NCBI GenBank assembly: GCA_964617665.1
Contig: CAZUAH010000117.1
Coordinates: forward strand, 1-30,393
From: JADHUC01 sp964617665
Lineage (GTDB): Bacteria; Planctomycetota; Planctomycetia; Pirellulales; Pirellulaceae
Direction: 5' to 3'
DNA length: 30,393 nucleotides
Shown piece by piece: positions 6,366-13,764 of the stretch (position 1 is the first letter of the stretch; each line of letters starts with the position of its first letter). Both the position numbers and the translations under genes were made by a program. Under the pieces are notes generated by a model that saw only the letters and a list, made by a program, of their open reading frames with translations, searched no databases and was not told the origin of the DNA.

Positions 6366-8045
6366 CGCCGCCTGTTTCACGACGGGCTGGCGATCGCGGA
6401 TTCGGGCTACCACCCACTTGATTCGCTCTTGCGGCTCCATGTTGTCCGGCGTCAGCTCATCCCGTCCAACCTTGGCTCGTTGCAGTATCGCCGCGAATCG
6501 TCTCTCTTCGTCCGACCGCCGCAGAATCTCGTAGTAGTAGTCCACCTGCTCTCGCTCGTCGTGGAAATGGAACAAGATCGGCTGAATGTTCTGCTTCTTT
6601 GCTTCGTCGGTCCAGTACTCATGATTGGGAAACAGCAGAGTGACTTTCTCCCGGTACTGGTTACGAAACTCAGCCGCGTACGACCCGCTGTCGAAGACGG
6701 AACCTACAAATACCAGACGCTGCGAGTGGAAAAACCTGCGGCAGTCGGCCAAGTCCAAACGAATGTCGATCTGCTTTGGCGACGGGCTTTTTGCGTACGG
6801 GGGCTCGGCCGCTTTCTTTCGCCTCATGGGCGGTCCACCCTTCAGCACGACGTTGGCCTCGGTCACTTTCAAAATCGGCTTGTCCGCGAAGATTTCACGC
6901 TCTCTCTTGCTCCCAAAGGCATGCGTTCGGAAGATGGAAAGCTGTCCGTCGCGCACCACCCAGTATCCCTTGCCGTGCCACGCGCGACGCGGCATCTCCT
7001 TCGTATACCAACTGTCGTCCAACGGGTTCCAGTCCCACGCAGTCGCCGTGAACGTGTCGTCCTTTTCCAGCTTGACGTCGATCCGCTCGCGCTGCCCCTC
7101 TAGACGCCACGAGCCGATCAACTGTTGGTCGAGTGGATCGGTAGCCTGCAAGCGATAGTGGAAATACCAGAGCACGTAGGCGGCGATCCGGGAGTCGTGA
7201 CTGCGCCGAGCCTTTGGATCCCGGAGCATCTCACGCAAAGACTCCTCGGTCTTCTTGCCCGGAAAGTTCACCAGACAGGGGATCGGGTGGCAGTATCTCG
7301 GCGAACCCTTGTACTGCTCTCCGAGCCGGGCTGCTTCGAGCAATCGTTCGTGATCGTGGGGTTCGACGGGTACCACGGCGACATTGAGCCAGGTATCCGC
7401 GTCGTAAGGTCCTTCTTGATCCCAGTCGTCGCAATCGATTCGAACCAGCATTCCACCAAGGAATTGCTCCAGTGGGGCTGGATCGCCAAATGGATACGAA
7501 GAAGTCGTCGAACTGATTCGTCCGTTGGAGTGGGCCAGCCGCCTAAGGGCTTCCACGGCACCCCGATTGCATCGGGACGGAAGATGGCGTCCAAGTGCTA
7601 TTCGCGCCTTGAGTGCCCTGAGAATGGCGTCGCGGTCACGTAATGGCGTACCGTCCCGAGTGAAAGCGGCTGTCTTGTACGACGCCATGGGGTGATCCAA
7701 ATGAACTACCCGCACGAGCCCCACTTGGCCATTCTCAGTCAAACGAACGAAGAACAACCACTCACCAGAACGCGGAGGCCGGAGGTGCGGCCGGATGCGT
7801 GCCACGTCATCTGTCTTCAACGCCGACTTGCCCGACTTCGGCTTGAGTACCTCGCGCGGCTCGGAAACCACGCCGCCGTCCGATTCCCGGACCACAAACT
7901 GCACCCGGTGGATCTCGTCGGCTGAATCGACCAGCCAATCAAGGGATAACACTCCGTCGGTATAGAGATCACCGCATGCGGTACACGTCACGACCAACAC
8001 AGCGAGCATCGCACCACTTGGGATCAAATGGAATCTGGCGGCCAT
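6360..8045 (-). CDS. Exported protein of unknown function
   Basis: The protein is 561 residues from ATG 8045. A GTG two codons upstream is possible, but AGGGG lies 9 bases before the ATG and too close to the GTG. An N-terminal hydrophobic segment (LIPSGAMLAVLVVTCTAC) predicts export; the cysteines do not form a good lipobox, so lipid attachment is doubtful. I recognise no family. Residues about 20-130 look beta-rich (VQFVVRESDGGVVSE, GEWLFFVRLTENG). A helical region spanning roughly 215-315 includes LLEAARLGEQY and REMLRDPKARRSHDSRIAAYVLWYFHY. About 320-420 resembles a lipocalin-type or META-like domain (LIGSWRLEGQRERIDVKLEKDDTFTATAWDW). The start lies 12 bases after the stop of the PQQ-fusion gene, so the two are almost surely cotranscribed. 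Its last codon and stop come from REP fragment E. Confidence 0.8.
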   Translation of the reverse strand: MAARFHLIPSGAMLAVLVVTCTACGDLYTDGVLSLDWLVDSADEIHRVQFVVRESDGGVVSEPREVLKPKSGKSALKTDDVARIRPHLRPPRSGEWLFFVRLTENGQVGLVRVVHLDHPMASYKTAAFTRDGTPLRDRDAILRALKARIALGRHLPSRCNRGAVEALRRLAHSNGRISSTTSSYPFGDPAPLEQFLGGMLVRIDCDDWDQEGPYDADTWLNVAVVPVEPHDHERLLEAARLGEQYKGSPRYCHPIPCLVNFPGKKTEESLREMLRDPKARRSHDSRIAAYVLWYFHYRLQATDPLDQQLIGSWRLEGQRERIDVKLEKDDTFTATAWDWNPLDDSWYTKEMPRRAWHGKGYWVVRDGQLSIFRTHAFGSKREREIFADKPILKVTEANVVLKGGPPMRRKKAAEPPYAKSPSPKQIDIRLDLADCRRFFHSQRLVFVGSVFDSGSYAAEFRNQYREKVTLLFPNHEYWTDEAKKQNIQPILFHFHDEREQVDYYYEILRRSDEERRFAAILQRAKVGRDELTPDNMEPQERIKWVVARIRDRQPVVKQAAK

Positions 8046-8057
8046 GTTCACTTTCCC

Positions 8058-11000
8058 CTACTGTTTCCCGAAGCAAGTGATGGTTCCTTTTTGGTCCACA
8101 ATGTAGACTCGCCCGGCCGCGGCTGCAGCGCCGTTGAACACGGGCGGCGAGGGTAGCTTGTGCTCGGCGAGTTTCTCACCGGAAGCCGAATCAATGACGC
8201 ACAGCACGCCGCCTTTGCGGCCTTCGAACGCGCCCAGCGGATCTTTCGTATCCACGACGTCCGGCGGGCCCGCGACGAACAGCCGTCCGGTGGCCAGGAC
8301 CATTGCGCGGATTCGTACCGGAATCCTCTCCGACCAAGCGGACCGATTGCCTTTCACGTTCTTTGCGAACAGCAGATATCCCTTGTTGGACGGAGTGAAG
8401 AACACGGTTGGGTCCAAGCCTCGCAGGCTGTCGAACATGCGTACGTAATACACCGATCGTGTGTCGTGAGCGATCAGCCGTGCGTATTCCCCGCCGAACT
8501 TCCAAGGAGTCCGTTTGAAGTAGCTGTCTTCCAGAAGACCGCTTCCCGTCTCGAGCGGCGGCTTTCCGCGTGCACGATTCAACTCGGCATCAAACGCCAC
8601 CGAGCGCATGTAGATATTGGACCCGTCTCCTGTCAAGATATCCGGCAGCGACCCCATGGGCAGTTTGAAGTTGTCATCGTAACTGTCTTCGGTATCTGCC
8701 TCACGAACTAACTTCTGTCCAGACGAGTCGATGACGTAATCCGGTCCCTCCAGCTTCGTCTGATGAAGCAGTTCGCCTGTGGCTGCATCGACGCCGTACA
8801 GGTAGATGCCGCCATCAAGCTGAGACGACCGTCCCGCGGCGAAATACGCCGTTCCGTTCTGCGCCAGCACGCCTCCATGCACGGGCCACGCCGATTCCAA
8901 CTGGCCGAAAGCACCGATCAGCCGATCCTCCGGCGCCGCCTTGAAGCGCCATGCCAATTGCCCGTCAGTGGCCCGCAAACAGTACACCCATCCATCCGCC
9001 GATCCGAAGATAACCGTGCCCTCGAAATATGTCGGAGGCGAGTCAATGCGTCCCCCTGCGGCAAACTCCCACTTCTTGCTTCCGTCCGCCCGGTCCAGGC
9101 ACACAACATGATGCTCGTCGATCAGCGAGGCGAAGACCTTGCCGGCAACGATGATCGGCGAGGACACACGCGTGCCAATCGTCGCTCGCCATAGCGGAAC
9201 CACGTCGTCCGGAACCTCTGTGTTGACCGATCCCGTGCGCATGGAATCATGACGGAAGGCCGGCCAATCTTCCTCGCTGACCGCTGACCGCTGACCTCTG
9301 ACCGCTCCGAACGCCGGGCCTTTTTCGAGTCTCGCACTCTTTGACCCTTCGACTCTTCGACTCTTCGACTTCCTCTCCGCCGCTAGCGCGACGAACCCGC
9401 TGAGCTTCTCCTCGATATAACATTGGCACGGATGAGGCGGCACATACTGCAGGCCGTTTGCCGGCATCATGCCTACGTGACAAGTGCCCCTGACCCAGTT
9501 GTGCACGGTGTGTTTGCCTTGTTCAAGATCGACGAATTCCGTCCCACGACGGCTGGCTAGAATGTAACGCGATGTGGCCTTGTTTCGATAGCAGCGGTGA
9601 TGGTGATGTGTCTTGAATATGGGGCCGAGTGGCACCTCCTTTTTCACTTCACCCGTCTTGATGTCGTATCCGTTCACGGTCCGCGGCCATAGCTCGCGTT
9701 GTCTTCTAGCCCCACCAATATTGAAGAAACCCTCCTCCAATTCAGCACTCCACGTCCAAACCAAGCCGTCGATCACGAACACGTCTTTCCATTCGTACCA
9801 CAGATGGCCAATGTATTTCTTTGGTTGGCTCCACAGCATTTCGCCGTTATCGGCCGAAAACCCCGCCAACTTGTTCGGACTGGCATGGACCACAACCCCA
9901 TCGCTGACGATCATCGTGCCGTTCCAGAGGTTCCCGTTCGACTGGATGTTGCCAGCCGTCAGATCGGCTTGTTCGGTGGGGAAGGCGGCTCGCCACTTCT
10001 CCTCTCCCGTCCGGAAATCGAGGCAGACGATATCAGGGCCGTCGATCAAGGCGACCACGTTTCCATCAGTGGCGGCATTCGCGGCCGGGTTAGTCTTGGG
10101 CGGCTTGACGCTACCGTACGCCGATCGCCATTTGACATAGTCGACCGTGCTGCCACGGTAGGTGTTCTCGCTCTCCCACAGCTTCTCGCCGCTGTCGGCG
10201 TCAACTGCGACCATCCTGATCTGGTCCTCACGAAGCAACGGCAATATCAGCTTGCCGTCCACGTACAGGATCTCGCCAGCGTGTTCGGTACCGGCGTATG
10301 TCTTCAATATAGCGCCTGATTTCGCATCCAGTTCGCAAACTGGAGCACTGTAGCCGAGTGTTACATACACCTTGTCGCCCACGGCGACGATGCGTTTGCG
10401 GATGTCCAGCGGGAAATCTCCAGGCCGGCAGGTAAACCACGAGTGCTTCCACTCGCGCCATCCCCAGCGACGAATTGGCACTTTCCACAACTGGACCCCG
10501 TTGAACGCGTCCCGTGCCACAAGAAACCACTTGTCGGGCAGCGAGTGATCGCCTGCCAGGCTGATCGGTGCTTCGTCCGCGATGTAGAACAACCGGCCGC
10601 GCGATGTGACAACGGTGCTTAGGCTCGAGTCAGTTTCGTGAGACCGCAGCCACATGGGCTCGCAGATCCATTGATAGCGTTCCGGCGGACCGACCACGCG
10701 ATCTTGAGCAACGGGATTCCCGTCGGCGCCGTGCAGATAGTGCGTCCATTCGTCGATGTCCACCGGCCACGGTTTCTTGAAACACACCCAATCGCTGGTC
10801 TGGTCGATTGACACATCGTCGATTCCCATCGCGCGAAGCTGTGCGGTCAGGTCCTTCAGCGAATCGCTCGCTTCGCCATCGTCTGACATGCCGATGAAGG
10901 CGGTCCCGAGTGGAACCAGGACACGCACTACCTCGTCCAGCGAAATACCTTTCTTGCGGAGGTCGGGATACGAATCGACGACGACGATATTGATCAGGTT

Positions 11001-11345
11001 ATCAGTGTACGGAAGTCGAGCCCCGTCCAACGTACCTGCAGACACAGTGCCATACATGCCGCGGGAACGCATCACTTGCCGAACGTCGTCGCAAGAATCT
11101 GCCTCCGTGCACAAACAATGGACCTGGAACGCGCCCTGCTTGGCCAACGCCAGGGCCAAGTCCGCGTCGGTACTGCCGACAACCGCGCAGAAGCCGCCAG
11201 GCGCGCCGCTCGACTGAACCATGCGCGATGCCGTCTCCAGCCGCTTCTTTCCCGGCATGTCAGTGCCCAGCGAAAAAGCCACAGACAACGGCGAACAGAT
11301 CAAAGCCAGTACTGCTAAGAAACGAAAAAGACAACGTCGAAGCAT
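8058..11345 (-). CDS. Exported fusion: Rossmann/methyltransferase-like domain plus two PQQ-type beta-propellers
   Basis: The protein is 1,095 residues from ATG 11345, which has AAGGAG 6 bases upstream; an in-frame TTG at 11369 has no such site. A signal peptide (LFRFLAVLALICSPLSVAFS) is followed by a Rossmann-like domain (about 50-152: FCAVVGSTDADLALALAKQG, then LPYTDNLINIVVVDSYPDL and RVLVPLGTAFIG), the layout of class I SAM methyltransferases with a degenerate glycine loop. Two PQQ/BamB-like propellers follow, about 200-650 and 690-1095, with repeated blades such as VCLDFRTGEEKWRAAF and VCLDRADGSKKWEFAAG. Between them is a lysine/arginine-rich linker made of short DNA repeats (9276-9372). 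Exported PQQ-like proteins may bind a quinone cofactor or only use the scaffold; no heme CxxCH is visible. The function is unknown. Confidence 0.88.
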   Translation of the reverse strand: MLRRCLFRFLAVLALICSPLSVAFSLGTDMPGKKRLETASRMVQSSGAPGGFCAVVGSTDADLALALAKQGAFQVHCLCTEADSCDDVRQVMRSRGMYGTVSAGTLDGARLPYTDNLINIVVVDSYPDLRKKGISLDEVVRVLVPLGTAFIGMSDDGEASDSLKDLTAQLRAMGIDDVSIDQTSDWVCFKKPWPVDIDEWTHYLHGADGNPVAQDRVVGPPERYQWICEPMWLRSHETDSSLSTVVTSRGRLFYIADEAPISLAGDHSLPDKWFLVARDAFNGVQLWKVPIRRWGWREWKHSWFTCRPGDFPLDIRKRIVAVGDKVYVTLGYSAPVCELDAKSGAILKTYAGTEHAGEILYVDGKLILPLLREDQIRMVAVDADSGEKLWESENTYRGSTVDYVKWRSAYGSVKPPKTNPAANAATDGNVVALIDGPDIVCLDFRTGEEKWRAAFPTEQADLTAGNIQSNGNLWNGTMIVSDGVVVHASPNKLAGFSADNGEMLWSQPKKYIGHLWYEWKDVFVIDGLVWTWSAELEEGFFNIGGARRQRELWPRTVNGYDIKTGEVKKEVPLGPIFKTHHHHRCYRNKATSRYILASRRGTEFVDLEQGKHTVHNWVRGTCHVGMMPANGLQYVPPHPCQCYIEEKLSGFVALAAERKSKSRRVEGSKSARLEKGPAFGAVRGQRSAVSEEDWPAFRHDSMRTGSVNTEVPDDVVPLWRATIGTRVSSPIIVAGKVFASLIDEHHVVCLDRADGSKKWEFAAGGRIDSPPTYFEGTVIFGSADGWVYCLRATDGQLAWRFKAAPEDRLIGAFGQLESAWPVHGGVLAQNGTAYFAAGRSSQLDGGIYLYGVDAATGELLHQTKLEGPDYVIDSSGQKLVREADTEDSYDDNFKLPMGSLPDILTGDGSNIYMRSVAFDAELNRARGKPPLETGSGLLEDSYFKRTPWKFGGEYARLIAHDTRSVYYVRMFDSLRGLDPTVFFTPSNKGYLLFAKNVKGNRSAWSERIPVRIRAMVLATGRLFVAGPPDVVDTKDPLGAFEGRKGGVLCVIDSASGEKLAEHKLPSPPVFNGAAAAAGRVYIVDQKGTITCFGKQ
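9276..9372 (-). repeat. Tandem short repeats read in frame within the PQQ fusion
   Basis: Two tracts lie side by side. The first is GCTGACC in three near-contiguous copies plus a variant (9276-9303). The second is CTTCGACT-type units with a 9-base period (about 9326-9372). Read on the gene strand they encode RGQRSAVS and RKSKSRRVEGSKSARLEKG in the linker between the propellers. I recognise both word types as low-complexity repeats that appear in linkers and intergenic DNA of several planctomycete genomes. The frame is kept through both tracts. Confidence 0.75.
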
Positions 11346-11420
11346 CTGTCTCTCCTTATTGAGGTGCAAAGCTGCTTACATGAAAAATGCGTTCGTCTGT
11401 ATGGAAGCATGCAGAGATTT

Positions 11421-11447
11421 CCCAACGAATTCAGGGCGGCAACGAAT
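11421..11447 (+). repeat. Left arm of the inverted repeat enclosing the GxxExxY gene
   Basis: CCCAACGAATTCAGGGCGGC followed by AACGAAT. It matches the reverse complement of 12282-12308 at 26 of 27 positions. The arm contains the TGA stop and the last five codons of the GxxExxY gene. Confidence 0.9.
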
Positions 11448-12258
11448 TTGAAGACTGTGAAAGCACGGCCTGGATCTCCAGCGATCGCTTGCCGAAGTTC
11501 ACAGCGAGGCCGAATGGGACTGAGAGATGTCGCGCGTATGCCTGGACGGTCGCCCGTTGCGCTGCGTGAATGCCGTCGTATAGTGCATAGATCTTGACCA
11601 CGCAACGGTCTTGGACCAAGAAACAGTCTGGATTGGCCATCCCCAGTTTCTGACCATCGAATGACAGGTGCACGGAAGGCTTTTCGACAAAACAGATGCC
11701 TTCGGCTCCTAGCTCGGCTCGCAGCAGGCCGGTGTACGTCGTATCCCGGTAGCCCAATCCGTATTGCCCATTCAGTCGGACAATCGCCGCCACGATGACG
11801 TTGGCAAGCTTCCGGTCTTCGGTTGCCAGCACGGCTAAGCTCTCGTTCAGTGGTCTTTCGTCAAGGCTTCCTCTTTTTTCGGTGTACGGAACTCGTTTGT
11901 GAACGAGGCTCTCCTTGCCGAAGTCAATCAGAATTCCCAGGTCTTTCTTCCAGAATTTCAGGTAGCATATCGATTGTGTGAAGTGTTCTGCAGCGAAACC
12001 AGAATCAAGCACCTTCAGTTCAGCAATCAATGTGTCTGCCACGATCAGATCTGCCTCGAACTCGTCCGCTCGTCTTTCTCGATGGACAAGTACGCCAGTC
12101 GGCTTGTACTCAAACGCGATCCCTTTCTGTTTCAGCGATTCGGCCAGTGCAAGATGGTAGAAACGTTCGTTCTGTCCTGGTCCAAGCTCACGGTGAACTT
12201 GCATAGCGCACCCAACGAAGTCATAGCTGAGTTCCGGGTACTTCAAATCGCTTCGCAT
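11431..12258 (-). CDS. Tandem-domain GxxExxY protein (PD-(D/E)XK nuclease-like)
   Basis: The protein is 275 residues from ATG 12258, or 278 from an in-frame GTG at 12267; neither has a clear ribosome site. GxxExxY proteins (TIGR04256 / PDDEXK_3) are normally near 125 residues; here two copies are fused. Numbering from the GTG, domain 1 (about 10-130) has the signature exactly (G31-QN-E34-RF-Y37) and the nuclease-like residues D73 and E83-L-K85 (EADLIV, AELKV). Domain 2 (about 145-270) has the signature as GYRDTTY (Glu to Asp, G172-Y178) and keeps the Asp (NPDCFLV, D214), but the E-x-K becomes V-V-K, so it is probably not catalytic. No function is established for the family to my knowledge. 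The gene lies inside a 27-bp inverted repeat that splits an otherwise same-strand gene block, suggesting a mobile cassette. Confidence 0.9.
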   Translation of the reverse strand: MRSDLKYPELSYDFVGCAMQVHRELGPGQNERFYHLALAESLKQKGIAFEYKPTGVLVHRERRADEFEADLIVADTLIAELKVLDSGFAAEHFTQSICYLKFWKKDLGILIDFGKESLVHKRVPYTEKRGSLDERPLNESLAVLATEDRKLANVIVAAIVRLNGQYGLGYRDTTYTGLLRAELGAEGICFVEKPSVHLSFDGQKLGMANPDCFLVQDRCVVKIYALYDGIHAAQRATVQAYARHLSVPFGLAVNFGKRSLEIQAVLSQSSNSLPP

Positions 12259-12281
12259 CTTCTTCACTGTCGGATAGCTCT

Positions 12282-12308
12282 ATTCGCTGCCGCCCTGAAT
12301 TCGTTGGG
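12282..12308 (-). repeat. Right arm of the inverted repeat enclosing the GxxExxY gene
   Basis: ATTCGCTGCCGCCCTGAATT followed by CGTTGGG is the inverted counterpart of 11421-11447 with one mismatch. It lies 23 bases upstream of the GTG and 8 bases beyond the stop of the HEAT/LamG gene. No target-site duplication is visible outside the arms. Confidence 0.9.
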
Positions 12309-12316
12309 CCAACTTC

Positions 12317-13741
12317 TTATTCTGTTTGATACAGGCTTACGATGTCCTCTTCGCTCAACGCGGCCTGATATATTTTCACTTCGTCAATGATCCCTTCGAA
12401 GTGGTCGATGATTTCCGCGGGGCTGTTTGATACGTCGTAACCGATTTCCATGCCTTGTCCGCAGTTGCCGGGTATGTAGCCTGGGGTCTTCGTGGTGGCG
12501 GCGAGCTTTCCGTTGACGTACAACTCGATGCAGTCCTCGTTTACCACTCCCGCCATGTGTACCCACGATCCGACAACGTCTTCTGTTCCCGCTGCAATAT
12601 GCGCTGGGTCCTCCTGCAATCGGTGAATGCCGAATTTGGCGACGCCGTCTTTGATATATAACGAGTAACCGCAGAACGCTCCGCCTCGGGCGATGACAAC
12701 GCCGTTCTTCGCATCCGATTTCGCCCATGCCATGACGGTAAACGGCTTGCCGCCTATCGGCAGGCCGGCTGGCTGTCCGAATTCGATGTACTTGCCCTTG
12801 CTGAATTGCAGTCCCGCCCCAACTTTACCGTCCACCGGTGTGCAGCCCAGTATCCTTCCATCGTTTCCGCGGCCCGTGATATCCTTCGCGACCTCGGTAT
12901 TTCGATCGTCGAAACTCCACCAAGCCGCAAGGTGCTTGCTGGGCGACATCTCGATCAGCGCATTTTTCGCCGCCCCACGCACGGCCGCGTCTTGCTCCCG
13001 TGCAACCAACTCCTCCAACGGTTTCTTCACGCGTTTGTCCCCCGTCTTGAGCAGCGCTCGAACGGCACAACAGCGAACGCCGGGATCTTTGTCCTTCAGC
13101 GTACTGATTAGGGGATCAATCACATTGGCACCATCGAGGGTACTCAACCCGTGAACGGCACGCATACGCGTCCTTGCATCGGGGTTCTTGAGCAACGTCG
13201 CAAGGCGATCGCAAATTCGCGCGTCTTCCAAGCACCCGAGCAGCCAGAAGATCTGTGTTACGTCGGCGTTGTCTTCTGTGAGTGCCGCCACAAGCGAATC
13301 GGCGATCTTCGGATCACGGATTTCGCGCAGGGCCCACGCAGCTTGGTCTCTGACGTACCATTCCGGGTCGTTTAGAGCCTTAAGAAGCGCAGAGGCGGCC
13401 TTTGCGTCTTTGATCTCGCCAAGAGCATATGCCGCGTACATCCGGACGTTGGCATCGCGGTCCGAAAGCGCTTCGAGCAACGACGGCACGGCACGCGCGT
13501 CTTTGATGAACCCCAAAGCTTTGGTGGCCTCTCGTCGCACGCCGTCTTCCGAGTCGTCCAGCGCCTCGATTAGCGCCGGTACCGCAAGCTTGTCTCCGAT
13601 GTTTCCGAGCGATACGGCGGCTCGTTCGCGAACCGCAGGCACGCTCGATTGCAGATCACGAACGTACTCTCCCGTCGGCGTTTGAGCGAGGCAGACGCCG
13701 GGGAGCCAAGCCATGATTGAAGCACATATCGCAGTTTTCAT
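12317..13741 (-). CDS. Exported HEAT-repeat plus LamG-domain protein
   Basis: The protein has 474 residues. AGGAAAGG upstream and a Sec signal (MKTAICASIMAWLPGVCLAQ) support the start. Residues about 25-275 are seven to eight HEAT/PBS-lyase-type repeats (for example VPALIEALDDSEDGVRREATKALG and VPSLLEALSDRDANVRMYAAYALG), a scaffold for protein contacts. Residues about 285-474 form a concanavalin-like LamG domain (AAWWSFDDRNTEVAKDITGRGNDG, then WVHMAGVVNEDCIELYVNGKLAATT and EGIIDEVKIYQAALSEEDI), a fold often used to hold glycans. It starts 24 bases after the stop of the GH127 gene, so the two are probably one operon and the LamG part may help target a glycan. The glycan link is inference. Confidence 0.92.
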   Translation of the reverse strand: MKTAICASIMAWLPGVCLAQTPTGEYVRDLQSSVPAVRERAAVSLGNIGDKLAVPALIEALDDSEDGVRREATKALGFIKDARAVPSLLEALSDRDANVRMYAAYALGEIKDAKAASALLKALNDPEWYVRDQAAWALREIRDPKIADSLVAALTEDNADVTQIFWLLGCLEDARICDRLATLLKNPDARTRMRAVHGLSTLDGANVIDPLISTLKDKDPGVRCCAVRALLKTGDKRVKKPLEELVAREQDAAVRGAAKNALIEMSPSKHLAAWWSFDDRNTEVAKDITGRGNDGRILGCTPVDGKVGAGLQFSKGKYIEFGQPAGLPIGGKPFTVMAWAKSDAKNGVVIARGGAFCGYSLYIKDGVAKFGIHRLQEDPAHIAAGTEDVVGSWVHMAGVVNEDCIELYVNGKLAATTKTPGYIPGNCGQGMEIGYDVSNSPAEIIDHFEGIIDEVKIYQAALSEEDIVSLYQTE

Positions 13742-13764
13742 CGTTGTCAGACCTTTCCTGACGG

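Noticed and set aside
9276..9372. Possible CRISPR-like array
   Set aside because: The units are 7-9 bases, contiguous, without spacers, and read through as protein; there are no cas genes.
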